Of a DNA stretch of 30,919 bases, positions 16,695 to 24,592 are shown in pieces. Below the pieces are notes generated by a model. That model searched no databases, was not told the origin of the DNA, and was given only the letters and a program-made list of their open reading frames with translations. The stretch spans positions 15,278 through 46,196 of the forward strand of contig DLFY01000004.1 of NCBI GenBank assembly GCA_002482415.1, given 5' to 3'. Every line of letters starts with the position of its first letter. Position 1 is the stretch's first letter. The stretch is from Phycisphaerales bacterium UBA7708 (lineage in GTDB: Bacteria; Planctomycetota; Phycisphaerae; Sedimentisphaerales; Anaerohalosphaeraceae). A program made the translations under genes and the position numbers.

Positions 16695-17118
16695 AGGCAC
16701 TTCCTTGCGACCCCCCGGTTTCATCCTTGAAACTTTTTTTACCGAATTTGCCGTCGCGCCGGTTTTTTTATAAATTTATTTATCCCGGCTATCCTGTCAG
16801 GCGCTTCGGTTCACATTCCTGATTATCAATACTGATACTATTTACAGTATATTATCGGAGTCATCGACCAAAACTTTATGATTTCTTCAATTTTTATCGG
16901 ACAAAATTAAAAAAAACCGCATTTTTAATCCTGATAGAGCAGTTTCGGCCCGGAGTTGCCCTATTTTATCAAAAAAGTGTATATTTTTGCCCCGATTGCC
17001 GATATAATGTTAAAGTTCATAAAATTCCAGGCTATATTCCGCTCAGATCTAAATCTAACACCGTACCATCCGGGATAGCGTTACGTCCCGGCGGAGTGCC
17101 TGGCTGGAGAAACAAACT
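16695..17118. promoter_or_regulatory. AT-rich intergenic region upstream of parA with long inverted repeat
   Basis: 424 bases without a gene, between divergent parA (-) and a small ORF (+). The main structure is an imperfect inverted repeat: GATTATCAATACTG at 16821-16834 and CAGTATATTATC at 16845-16856. The arms match at 11 of 12 positions once a two-base bulge is allowed, around a ten-base centre. It could be the parA operator or a partition site. A second palindrome (CCGGGA/TCCCGG, 17070-17091, loop containing GTTACG) lies before the small ORF. No parS-type GTTTCAC palindrome, RNA gene or further ORF is seen. Confidence 0.5.
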
Positions 17119-17322
17119 ATGACAGAAGAACAGATTATTCAATGGATGCATCAAAAAGTGCGTCGGGATGGCTTTGTGAATGCCACCACGCTGGCCGAGA
17201 GTTTCCTTGCGGTACACCACATTACGGATGCCCTCGATCCTGATTTTTCAAAGACCCTGGACGCTGGTTTTAAGGTTGCCCAGGAAATCCGCGACCATCG
17301 GCTGCATGCGATGGCCTGCTGA
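17119..17322 (+). CDS. Small hypothetical protein (67 aa)
   Basis: A short protein that I do not recognise. It starts at an ATG with CTGGAGA about nine bases upstream, a sound ribosome site. It is mostly charged and probably helical, with a possible helix-turn-helix-like stretch around residues 18-40. No membrane segment or signal peptide is visible. It stands alone between the parA upstream region and the GNAT gene. Coding is supported by the ribosome site and the amino-acid make-up, but not by a family. Confidence 0.5.
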   Translation: MTEEQIIQWMHQKVRRDGFVNATTLAESFLAVHHITDALDPDFSKTLDAGFKVAQEIRDHRLHAMAC

Positions 17323-17586
17323 AACAGGATTGCCGCCGTCCGGTTTACGGATGGCTCCACAATACGATAAGTCGTTTTAAGTCAACGTGATATAACAAGT
17401 TTATAAGGAGCGGGATGAATCTGGCAGGACTTTTCTGCCCAGAAACGAGGGGGATGTTGTGTCATCATTTCTCAGCCAGTCATTTGTTTCAATCGATTGT
17501 CCCCTTTTTATTCTGTCAATTTGGACCTGTTTTGCTGTTGGCGGTGTCAAAAAACGTCAAGACATTGAGTTTCGAAAGGGTATTAA

Positions 17587-18078
17587 ATGAAATATCAATT
17601 ACGGCCTTTGGGGCCGGATCATAAAACATCCGTGATGGATATTTTCAACTATTACATCCAAAACAGTTTTTCGGCCTTTTTTACGACGTGTCTGCCGCAT
17701 GGATGCTTTGATGCCTTACTGCAGGCGTGCCGGGGGTATCCGGCGCTGGCGCTGGAGGATGAGTCCGGACAGGCGGTGGGATTTGGGCTGCTCAAGCCTT
17801 TTCATCCGGGGGATGCGGTCAAACGAACGGCGGAGCTGTCGTATTTCATCACGCCGGACTGTACGCGGCAGGGACTGGGCAGGATGCTGCTCGAAAAGAT
17901 GACCGAGGAGGCTCGCAAGATGGGAATTGATAATCTGGTTGCCAGCGTTTCCTCACAAAATGAAGCCAGTCTCCGGTTTCATCAGCAAAACGGCTTTTCG
18001 GAAGCGGGACGCATCCGGTCGGCCGGTCGGAAGTTCGAGCAGGAGTTTGATATTGTGATCTTTCAGAAAAGGGTATAA
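17587..18078 (+). CDS. GNAT-family N-acetyltransferase (phosphinothricin-acetyltransferase-like)
   Basis: Cytoplasmic acetyl-CoA-dependent acetyltransferase of 163 residues. The GNAT fold is clear. Motif A is A-E-L-S-Y-F-I-T-P then R-Q-G-L-G-R (98-103), the pyrophosphate loop that binds acetyl-CoA. Motif B is V-x-S-x-N-E-A-S-L-R-F-H-Q-Q-N-G-F (about 120-138). The early F-N-Y-Y-I-Q-N-S-F-S-A-F and this motif B resemble the phosphinothricin (Pat/Bar) subgroup, so an amino-acid-like amine is a plausible acceptor, but substrates in this family cannot be read from sequence. AAAGGG precedes the ATG. A structured intergenic repeat begins six bases after the stop. Confidence 0.85.
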   Translation: MKYQLRPLGPDHKTSVMDIFNYYIQNSFSAFFTTCLPHGCFDALLQACRGYPALALEDESGQAVGFGLLKPFHPGDAVKRTAELSYFITPDCTRQGLGRMLLEKMTEEARKMGIDNLVASVSSQNEASLRFHQQNGFSEAGRIRSAGRKFEQEFDIVIFQKRV

Positions 18079-18083
18079 CGTTG

Positions 18084-18180
18084 AGGTTCGACCCCATTCG
18101 GAATCGGGGGGAGATTGCGGCGTTTTGACACCGGGCCGGCGCCCGGCGATATTCAGGTTGGACCCTGACGGGTCGGGAGA
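18084..18180 (+). repeat. Structured intergenic repeat, copy A (X-Y-X arrangement)
   Basis: Begins six bases after the GNAT stop. Unit X (18084-18113) is a hairpin with arms ATT/AAT and loop CGG inside an outer CCCC/GGGG stem. Unit Y (18119-18151) holds a perfect CCGGGC/GCCCGG palindrome and is identical over 33 bases to copy B. A second, variant X (18155-18179) follows, with inner arms GAC/GTC, and its GGGAG end provides the ribosome site of the next gene. Confidence 0.75.
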
Positions 18181-18183
18181 AAT

Positions 18184-18732
18184 ATGGATAAGAATAACAG
18201 AATATCCCTTGATTATCTGCTCAATGAAATAAAGGAAGCTTTTAAGGATGTCCCTTGCCCCAAAGATGAAGATATTCTTCTTGCAGGAATGGCAGAGGCG
18301 GAGTATTTCGGCAATCTCACGGCAGGATTGCGCGGTGTAAAATGGATTGATCTGGCGGCTCATTGCTATTCCAGTGAAACAGATTTCTATTCCTGGCCGT
18401 GGCTTTCAGACTTAACATCGGTTGCCTACCGTTATTATTTACCCGGTTATATGATGATTGCCATAAGATATTATGATAAATGCGCTGTCGAGGATCTTGT
18501 CGAAAGTCTTATTCTCAAGGGAGACTTCTTAATTCCTGAGTTTTCTGATGAACTGCGAAACGAATTGGCCGGGAGACGAAGAGAAAAATATGATCTATTT
18601 TCATTACCCCAAAAACATGTGATTAGATTGTTTTTAGGGTATCTTGATGTAACACATCTGGAAGATATTCAATATTGGAAACCTGAACTTACACCTCAGG
18701 CTGCTTTAAAACAGTATTGGGAGGAATTTTAA
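18184..18732 (+). CDS. DUF6714-like protein, unknown function
   Basis: A soluble, acidic 182-residue protein. The ATG has GGGAG five bases upstream, contributed by the preceding repeat. The pattern resembles DUF6714: an N-terminal I-x-x-A-F helix (residues 16-20), a W-x-x-L region, and the central S-V-A-Y-R-Y-Y-L-P-G-Y-M segment (80-91). The resemblance is from memory and moderate. No signal peptide or membrane span is seen. Small lone genes of this type often sit in accessory islands, some as immunity or toxin-neutralising proteins, but nothing here proves that. The gene is AT-richer than its neighbours and is bracketed by copies A and B of the structured repeat. Confidence 0.65.
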   Translation: MDKNNRISLDYLLNEIKEAFKDVPCPKDEDILLAGMAEAEYFGNLTAGLRGVKWIDLAAHCYSSETDFYSWPWLSDLTSVAYRYYLPGYMMIAIRYYDKCAVEDLVESLILKGDFLIPEFSDELRNELAGRRREKYDLFSLPQKHVIRLFLGYLDVTHLEDIQYWKPELTPQAALKQYWEEF

Positions 18733-18743
18733 GTTTGAAAGTC

Positions 18744-18807
18744 AGGTTTGACCCTATCCGGGATCGGGAGGCGTGGCGTTTTGACACCGGGCCGGCGCCC
18801 GGCGATA
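18744..18807 (+). repeat. Structured intergenic repeat, copy B (X-Y arrangement)
   Basis: Begins 12 bases after the stop of the DUF6714-like gene. Unit X (18744-18773) is about 80% like the X of copy A, and its changed stem bases compensate (ATC/GAT instead of ATT/AAT). Unit Y (18775-18807) is identical to copy A over 33 bases. It lacks the second X seen in copy A. Confidence 0.75.
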
Positions 18808-18844
18808 GCCGGACAGATTGGACTCAATTTTCAGCAGGATTGGC

Positions 18845-19144
18845 ATGAGCATCAAAGATATCAAAACGTGGTCCCGAAAACGGCAGTATCTTGTTTTTGG
18901 ATATATTTTTATTTATTTGTCTCTTGAGTTTTTAGTATGGACACGGGCTACGGTTTGCGCACTGTATGTATTACACCTTGTTATCCTGCAGCCGTGGATG
19001 ACCCTGGCAGCGTTTCTAACGAATCAGCTTCCCGATGCACTCCGGTATTCCACCTATTGTACCCCGATCATAAAAGCCGCCAGCTTCCTGCTGAATTTAC
19101 TGATTTTGCTGTACCTGACCCAGTCTGAAAAGAAAAAGAAGTGA
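18845..19144 (+). CDS. Small integral membrane protein, unknown function
   Basis: A 99-residue protein with probably three membrane helices (about 15-33, 35-58 and 74-92), a basic N terminus (K-x-W-S-R-K-R) and a KKKK tail. The ATG at 18845 has an AGGA about seven bases upstream. The frame can be extended to a TTG at 18818, in the tail of repeat copy B, but that start lacks a ribosome site. No family is recognisable. The two-sided basic ends suggest that both the loop before helix 1 and the C terminus face the cytoplasm. Confidence 0.55.
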   Translation: MSIKDIKTWSRKRQYLVFGYIFIYLSLEFLVWTRATVCALYVLHLVILQPWMTLAAFLTNQLPDALRYSTYCTPIIKAASFLLNLLILLYLTQSEKKKK

Positions 19145-19165
19145 ATCGGCATCTATTCTGCTCCA

Positions 19166-19894
19166 TTACAGCAGGTCCTGGGGGGTGTCGGACTGCAGGC
19201 CGGGGATGCTTTTAACGGTGATGATTTTCTGCCAGATTTTGGTGCTCAGGCCATTGGTGAGGTCTTCGAGGTCGTTGACGGCCTCGGTGGCGACGGGGTC
19301 ATGGTAATCCTGCACATAGAGAAAGGCGACCTTGCTGACCAGCGAGAGCATTTCCGAGCAGTAATCCAGATAGCGGCAGACCTGAAAACTGTTCAGGGTC
19401 CGTTCGGGGGAATGGGCCGTACGAAGAACCGAAGTGTCTGCAAAACAGGGGTCCTTGGTCAACTGGTGTGAATCGACGACATGGGCCAGGCATCGCAGGA
19501 TGTTGACGGCCTGAATGACCTTTTGCCGCTTGAGCCGGTTTTCTATCGACACCAGAAACAGGATGGCGCCGCCGATGAGAAACAGGATATTGATTGTGCC
19601 TTCGAGGACCTGAACCATATTGACCAGGACGGTGTCGTCCTGACTGACTTTGCGCTGGGTCCATCCGAGGCCGGCAATCACAACCAATATGAACACCACC
19701 GCAAAAACAAGGATGCGGTACTTGTAGCTGGGCTGCTGGATGAGCCGGATGGTCTGGTCGGTCTGCCGGGCAATTTCGATCAGTTCCCCGCAGACCTGCC
19801 CCAGGCCGCTGCCCGGAAAACGATCTTCAATCCGCATCTGCAAACGAACGATGGTGTCGAGGACTTTTTTGCAATCCAGTACCGAATGCGACAT
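19166..19894 (-). CDS. Two-helix membrane protein, unknown function
   Basis: A 242-residue protein with a cytoplasmic N-terminal segment (about 1-58), membrane helices at about 60-78 and 98-117, and a long soluble C-terminal half rich in Leu and Asp. The topology suggests both soluble parts are cytoplasmic, with a short outside loop. AGGAG lies about six bases before the ATG. A possible promoter on the same strand has a perfect -35 (TTGACA, 19964-19959) and, 17 bases on, CAAAAT (19941-19936). No domain is recognisable, and the link to neighbours is unclear. Confidence 0.6.
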   Translation of the reverse strand: MSHSVLDCKKVLDTIVRLQMRIEDRFPGSGLGQVCGELIEIARQTDQTIRLIQQPSYKYRILVFAVVFILVVIAGLGWTQRKVSQDDTVLVNMVQVLEGTINILFLIGGAILFLVSIENRLKRQKVIQAVNILRCLAHVVDSHQLTKDPCFADTSVLRTAHSPERTLNSFQVCRYLDYCSEMLSLVSKVAFLYVQDYHDPVATEAVNDLEDLTNGLSTKIWQKIITVKSIPGLQSDTPQDLL

Positions 19895-20006
19895 TACACG
19901 CTCCTGTAATTAAGCTCATTCCATTTCCTGCAGTTATTTTGACAGAAGCAGCAGAGCGTGTCAAGTATTTTGGCGTCATCCGGAGCAGAACAGCAGACGC
20001 CCCGTG

Positions 20007-20693
20007 TCAGCGGCCCGCGTTTTTCAGGGCGGCTTCCGCTATGCGAATGCCCAGTTTTTTGGCGGTATCCACCCCGAATTCATCTTTGGTGATGTCATCA
20101 TTGTAATTATTCCACAGCGTTGCCCCCTGATGAGCACTGGGTTTTCCGCCGACGATGAACGGCTCATAGCAGAGCATTGCCGAGAGAATCTGTTCGATGA
20201 CCAGCTCCTGTCCGCCATTGCGGAAAGACCCGACGGCCAGAGCACCGACGGGCTTGTCGGCCAATCGCATGACGGGCGTTCGAACCGTGTAGAGGCGTTC
20301 GAGAAAAGCCTTGCACACGGCGCTCATAGTGCGGAAATAAACCGGTGAACCGATAATCAGGCCGCCCAGGTTGGGGGACATGAAATAGGGTTCCACATTC
20401 ACTTCGTAATCATCAAAGGGAATTTGCGGAGCGTCCGGCTTGGCGCCGCCTTTCCAGCCGGAGAGTTTCATGTCGGCCAGATCGATGAGCTGCGTTTCAA
20501 TGCGAGGGCTGACGGCCTGAGCGGCTTCGAGGGCAATCTTGACCGACGTGGCGGTAGTTTTGCCCTTGCGGGGACTGCAGCTTACACCGAGAATGATGAT
20601 TTTGGATTCCGGTTCATTTTCGGCAGCCATCGCCCCGAGCGAAAGACCTGCAACCGCAGTGATTCCCTGCGATACAAAGTTTCTTCTGTCCAT
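20007..20693 (-). CDS. Tat-exported flavodoxin-like protein (NADPH-dependent FMN reductase family)
   Basis: Flavodoxin-fold protein of 228 residues with a twin-arginine leader (D-R-R-N-F-V at 2-7, then a hydrophobic stretch to about 25), so it would be exported folded, with cofactor, to the periplasm. The FMN phosphate loop is S-C-S-P-R-K-G-K-T. A second FMN loop is G-S-P-V-Y-F-R-T. The core is the NADPH-dependent FMN reductase type. AAGGAG precedes the ATG. It is the last of the tightly spaced minus-strand genes, 37 bases after ccdA. An exported flavodoxin-like protein next to a disulfide-electron carrier suggests a role in periplasmic electron transfer, but this is inference. Confidence 0.8.
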   Translation of the reverse strand: MDRRNFVSQGITAVAGLSLGAMAAENEPESKIIILGVSCSPRKGKTTATSVKIALEAAQAVSPRIETQLIDLADMKLSGWKGGAKPDAPQIPFDDYEVNVEPYFMSPNLGGLIIGSPVYFRTMSAVCKAFLERLYTVRTPVMRLADKPVGALAVGSFRNGGQELVIEQILSAMLCYEPFIVGGKPSAHQGATLWNNYNDDITKDEFGVDTAKKLGIRIAEAALKNAGR

Positions 20694-20730
20694 AAAATCT
20701 CTCCTTATTGATATAGATTTCGATAGCGTA

Positions 20731-21435
20731 TCAGGACGCCGTATAAATCATGTATAATCCGCCCAGCAGGACCAGCACGCCGCAGATTTTCTTGAGGATG
20801 GCTGAGCCTCTGGACTGTTCGTTCCAGTTCATATAGCGCTGGACCAGTTCGGTATAGGTGCCGGCCAGGACGATGACCGAACAGTGGCCGATGCCATAGA
20901 CGGCCATCAGCAGGATGCCATAGGAGGAGACCGAGCCGGCGGCCAGCTTGAAGGTGATGGCCAGAATCGGGGCCATGTAGGCGAAGGTGCAGGGCCCCAG
21001 CGCGATGCCGAAGATCAGCCCGAGCATCCATGCGGCCAGAAGGCCTTTGCGGTGCATGCCGACCTGGCCGGGGCCGGACCAGGGGGCGGGGATGACATCC
21101 AGCAGGTGCAGGCCGACCAGAAAGAAAATCGCCGCGACGAGGTAATTGCCCCAGCCGCCGATATCGCCCATCATTCGCCCGGCGGCGTGGGTGATGGCAC
21201 CGATGGCGCCGATGGTGATTAAGATTCCAAGGGCAAACAGCGTGGAAATCCAGAAGGCCCGGCGGGTCGGCATCCGTCCCTGGCCGTTAATGAACCCGAC
21301 GATCAACGGGATGCTGGCCAGATGGCAGGGGCTGAGGATGACGCTGAGGATGCCCCAGATAAACGATGCGGGCAGCGCGATAAACCACGCCCCTTCCAGA
21401 GCCCGACTGATTTGAATAAACAGCTCCTGCATCAT
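20731..21435 (-). CDS. ccdA: CcdA/DsbD-type thiol-disulfide electron transporter
   Basis: Polytopic membrane protein of 234 residues with about six helices. It carries reducing electrons from cytoplasmic thioredoxin across the membrane to periplasmic thiol proteins. The two redox cysteines sit in the expected membrane motifs: S-P-C-H-L (C37) and G-P-C-T-F (C149), the two-cysteine core of CcdA. The ribosome site is weak (GGTGGTG), and an ATG one codon later is an alternative start. It lies 28 bases after the ABC-transporter ATPase gene and could reduce the periplasmic thioredoxin encoded upstream in the same gene row. Confidence 0.9.
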   Translation of the reverse strand: MMQELFIQISRALEGAWFIALPASFIWGILSVILSPCHLASIPLIVGFINGQGRMPTRRAFWISTLFALGILITIGAIGAITHAAGRMMGDIGGWGNYLVAAIFFLVGLHLLDVIPAPWSGPGQVGMHRKGLLAAWMLGLIFGIALGPCTFAYMAPILAITFKLAAGSVSSYGILLMAVYGIGHCSVIVLAGTYTELVQRYMNWNEQSRGSAILKKICGVLVLLGGLYMIYTAS

Positions 21436-21463
21436 GAATCACCACCGTGGATAGACAAGTGTT

Positions 21464-22183
21464 TCATTTCTTAGTCCCCGTCGGGTGTTCTTTCAACACA
21501 CCGTCTTCCATTTCCAGAATGCGATCAAAGACATCCAGAGACCGATGGTCATGGGTTACGACAATCACTCCGGAATCGTGTTCGTGGGCTACCCTGCGGA
21601 ACAATTCCATCACCTGCCTGCCGCGTACGCTGTCCAGGGCCGCCGTCGGCTCATCGGCCAGCAGGAGGGTGGGGCTATTGGCCAGGGCCCGGGCCACGGC
21701 GACCCGCTGCTGCTGTCCGCCCGACAGCTTGGCCGGCAAATAGTCGGCTCGATCCGCGACATCCAGATACTCCAGCAATTCCAAGGTTCTTTGCCGTGCC
21801 TGGCGAGGCGGAGTATGATTGATTTCCATGGCCAGCTGCACGTTTTCAGCAGCGGTCAGAAAAGGGATTAAGTTGGCTTTTTGAAACACAAAGCCCAGAT
21901 AGCGACGGCGAAACGAACGGACGTTGACTGTCAGAGCATGATGATCAAAGACCGTTTTGTCTGCAATCCTGATTGTGCCGACGTTGGGCGTTTGAATCAG
22001 CCCCAACAAGGTCAACAGGGTGGATTTTCCGGCACCGCTGGGACCCAGTAAAGCCACAATCTCGCCGCGGTGAACCTGCATGGCGGCATTGCGTACCGCA
22101 ACCACTTCGGTGTTGCCGCTGCCGTAGATTTTGGTCAATCCTTCGGCCTGTAATGCCATTTTGTTATCAGATTTCGGCTTCAT
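21464..22183 (-). CDS. ABC transporter ATP-binding protein (MacB/LolD type)
   Basis: ATPase subunit of 239 residues. Walker A is G-P-S-G-A-G-K-S (47-54), the Q-loop is F-V-F-Q-K (98-102), the signature is L-S-G-G-Q-Q (153-158), Walker B is L-L-L-A-D-E-P (173-179), and the switch histidine is in V-V-T-H-D. It resembles the MacB/LolD/FtsE group, whose partners are FtsX-like permeases. Its start overlaps the permease stop by four bases (ATGA), so translation is coupled. The complex would couple ATP hydrolysis to conformational change in the permease and adaptor and move a substrate out of the inner membrane or periplasm. Confidence 0.95.
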   Translation of the reverse strand: MKPKSDNKMALQAEGLTKIYGSGNTEVVAVRNAAMQVHRGEIVALLGPSGAGKSTLLTLLGLIQTPNVGTIRIADKTVFDHHALTVNVRSFRRRYLGFVFQKANLIPFLTAAENVQLAMEINHTPPRQARQRTLELLEYLDVADRADYLPAKLSGGQQQRVAVARALANSPTLLLADEPTAALDSVRGRQVMELFRRVAHEHDSGVIVVTHDHRSLDVFDRILEMEDGVLKEHPTGTKK

Positions 22184-23391
22184 GACAGCACCTCGTTAGG
22201 CTCGGTCCGCAGGGCACGATGGATGCCCAGCAGGCTGGAGAGCACTGAAATCACAACCACGATGCCTGCCAGCACAATTAAATCCTCCTGGAGCAGGAGC
22301 ACCCTGCGGGGAAAATGAGGAAAGGCCCACTGACCCAGAATATGGGCGAGGCCAAAACCAATCACCCCCAGCAGCATTGCCTGTTCCATAATCAGCCGAA
22401 AGATAACGGTGTTGGCGGCGCCAATGAGCTTGAGCATGGCGATATCATGCAGCTTGTCCAGGGTAAGCGTATAGAGAATCAGTGCCATGATAATCCCGGA
22501 GACGATGATCAACAGGACACGAAACAATCCCAGCTGTCTTCTGGCCCGGTCTACACTGCCCCGCAGGAGCAGTTCTTTCTGGCCGTTCTGGGTATAGACC
22601 GAGACATCGGGCCAGGCCTCAATTTGTTTTGCCACGGCATCCGCACTGAAACCCGGAAGCACCTGAACCAGCACGGCGCTGACCATCGAGGTGCCGAGGG
22701 CGGGAATCTGAGCTCCGGGGCCTGCGGCATGGTCCTGCATCTGCGGCTGAGTGCGTCCCAGTTCATGATCGGAGAGCCGATTGACACGGGCCGTGCGCTC
22801 GATGCGAATCGCCTCGGGCGGCAGATCAAATTGCACCGCCTGGGCATCCAGCAAGGTCATAAACGCCATGGAATCACCGGCAGCGGAGGTCATCCCCTCC
22901 GTCAGACCGACGACGGTGAATATCTCTTTGGCCAGCGGAATCCTGTCGCCGGGCTGCAGGCCCGAGGATTTATCGGCAACCATTTCATAATGAGCCTGCT
23001 CCAGACCCCGACCGGCAATAATCGGAAACCAGTGTCCCCGATCTGCAGGCCAGGACAATCCCTGAATCGTCAGGCGAAGCGGTTTATTGTTGAAACTGCG
23101 CTGCACAGTATGGGAGATAAATGCATACGACGACTGGACCCCGGGAACCGCAGCAATCCGGTCTTCAAGCGTGCGGGGGATGCGTGAAATCTCCGCAAAG
23201 GGCCCGCGTGTGTTTTTTTGGACGACCCACAGATCCGCATCAATACGATCCACAATCAGTGTTGCGTCCTGAACCAGTCCGCGATAAATACCGCCCATCC
23301 CCATCACCAGCATCAGCAGCATCCCGATACCCAGCGAAGTCAGGACAAATCGCCCAAAATTATGGCGTATGTCTTTAATGGCTAAATTCAT
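22180..23391 (-). CDS. FtsX-like ABC permease (MacB-type)
   Basis: Permease of 403 residues. The layout is that of MacB-type permeases: one N-terminal membrane helix (about 14-34), a large periplasmic domain (about 35-285), then three C-terminal helices (about 290-316, 330-350 and 370-395). It overlaps the gene before and the gene after by four bases each, so adaptor, permease and ATPase are translated together. Such complexes export peptides, lipids, lipoproteins or small toxic molecules by a mechano-transmission cycle. No outer-membrane partner is in the window, and the substrate cannot be read from the sequence. Confidence 0.9.
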   Translation of the reverse strand: MNLAIKDIRHNFGRFVLTSLGIGMLLMLVMGMGGIYRGLVQDATLIVDRIDADLWVVQKNTRGPFAEISRIPRTLEDRIAAVPGVQSSYAFISHTVQRSFNNKPLRLTIQGLSWPADRGHWFPIIAGRGLEQAHYEMVADKSSGLQPGDRIPLAKEIFTVVGLTEGMTSAAGDSMAFMTLLDAQAVQFDLPPEAIRIERTARVNRLSDHELGRTQPQMQDHAAGPGAQIPALGTSMVSAVLVQVLPGFSADAVAKQIEAWPDVSVYTQNGQKELLLRGSVDRARRQLGLFRVLLIIVSGIIMALILYTLTLDKLHDIAMLKLIGAANTVIFRLIMEQAMLLGVIGFGLAHILGQWAFPHFPRRVLLLQEDLIVLAGIVVVISVLSSLLGIHRALRTEPNEVLS

Positions 23392-24533
23392 GGTTCAATC
23401 CTTACAGCCCGTCCCTCGCGCGGCAATTTAAGGCCGGGCACAATGATGTCCTGTCCTGTCTGCAGGCCCTGCACAACTTCGACTTTGCCCTGTCCCTGCA
23501 AGCCCAACTGCACCTGAGTCCATCGCGCTTTTTTGCCTTCGACATAAAACACACCGGGCCGGTCCTGCCGCCAAACCATGGTCTCCTGCGGGACAATTTG
23601 CGTGTTTTCCCTGCGGTCAAGCTCTATAAACACCTCTGCGCGCTGGCCAATCGCCCAGGTGTCGGGCAATTGATCCACGGTCACATCCACCTGGACTTCC
23701 CGTGTTTCGCGGTCGGCTTGCGGTGAAATGCGTGCCACGGCGCCGCGCAATTGCGAATCGGGGTCGGAACGGAAAATAATCCGGCACGGCTGACCGAGTT
23801 TGAGCTTGCCCAGCAGGGTCTCGTCCACCCAGGCGGAAATCCACAGGGGATCCAGATAGACCATATCCAACACGATGGATCCGGGGACAGCAATATCACC
23901 GGGATCACGCGTCCGGCTGAGAATCAGGCCGTCAAATGGCGCCTCTATTTGGGTATCCGCCAGCCGTTCCTGATAATATTGCACTGCGGCCTGAGCCCTG
24001 GCGACCTGTTTTTCGGCTTCGATTTTGGAAGTTTGCTCACGGTGCAGTTCTGCTTCCGACACCTCCATTTCCTCTCTGGCTTTATCGATATCTTTGACGC
24101 TGACGGCCTGTGAATCCGTCAGCTTGGAATAACGGGAATACGTGACTCGAGCGTTTTTGGTGATCGCTTCCGTTCGATTGATTTGGGCCTGGGCCCGTTC
24201 CACCCCCGCCTGGGCAAGGGCCAGTTCCGCTTTGGCCATTTCCACCTGCTGGAGGATATCCTCGTCATCCAGCGTGACAAGAATCTGCCCTTTGCTGACC
24301 CGATCACCCTGGTCCACGTGAATCCGGGCGATTCGTCCGGAAATTTTCGGGCTGATTGCGGCACGAATATGGGCCTCCAGCGTCCCTGTACCCATCGCTT
24401 CGGCAACAATACTGTCCTGGGCAACCTTGACGGTTTTAACGGGAATGGGGGAAAAGAAAAGTCTATAAGCGACCGCACCGGCAACAATAATGATGACCAG
24501 TGATTTTAGTATTCCTTTTAAATAACGTCTCAT
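23388..24533 (-). CDS. HlyD/MacA-family periplasmic adaptor
   Basis: Membrane-fusion protein of 381 residues. After a membrane anchor (about 9-26) come a lipoyl/barrel-sandwich segment (I-S-G-R-I-A-R-I-H-V-D-Q-G-D-R-V, the usual MFP opening), a long alpha-helical hairpin rich in Ala, Glu and Gln, the second lipoyl half, and a beta-barrel end. It would link the permease to the cell exterior or periplasm. The ATG at 24533 has AAGG seven bases upstream; a TTG at 24548 lies before that ribosome site and is unlikely. Its stop overlaps the permease start by four bases. The pairing with an FtsX-type permease and ATPase makes a MacAB-like exporter. Confidence 0.92.
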   Translation of the reverse strand: MRRYLKGILKSLVIIIVAGAVAYRLFFSPIPVKTVKVAQDSIVAEAMGTGTLEAHIRAAISPKISGRIARIHVDQGDRVSKGQILVTLDDEDILQQVEMAKAELALAQAGVERAQAQINRTEAITKNARVTYSRYSKLTDSQAVSVKDIDKAREEMEVSEAELHREQTSKIEAEKQVARAQAAVQYYQERLADTQIEAPFDGLILSRTRDPGDIAVPGSIVLDMVYLDPLWISAWVDETLLGKLKLGQPCRIIFRSDPDSQLRGAVARISPQADRETREVQVDVTVDQLPDTWAIGQRAEVFIELDRRENTQIVPQETMVWRQDRPGVFYVEGKKARWTQVQLGLQGQGKVEVVQGLQTGQDIIVPGLKLPREGRAVRIEP

Positions 24534-24592
24534 CTGAGTCCTTATCAATATAATGTCGTGTGTGAAAATTCCTGGAAAAAAACACCATTAAA

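Noticed and set aside
15702..16730. 342-codon plus-strand ORF
   Set aside because: It is antisense to the ParA-CBM48 gene, and the translation is a Gly/Asp/Phe-rich shadow without any motif.
16695..17118. Chromosomal parS site near parA
   Set aside because: No GTTTCAC-type palindrome was found here, and no parB gene is nearby. The inverted repeat at 16821-16856 is unrelated to parS.
17415..17624. 69-codon ORF with AAGGAG directly upstream of its ATG
   Set aside because: The ribosome site is good, but the spacing is short, the product has no recognisable domain, and it runs 38 bases into the GNAT gene, which has its own site. Too weak to call, though a leader peptide for the GNAT gene is not excluded.
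18084..18112. tRNA T-loop-like GGTTCGA in repeat copy A
   Set aside because: No flanking acceptor, D-arm or anticodon-arm sequence is present; it belongs to the X hairpin.
18072..18163. Integron attC-like reading of repeat copy A (GTATAAC at one end, GTTGGAC at the other)
   Set aside because: The ends of copy B do not fit the attC core consensus, the left core of copy A is imperfect, and no integron integrase is in the window. A REP-like or structured intergenic repeat explains it better.
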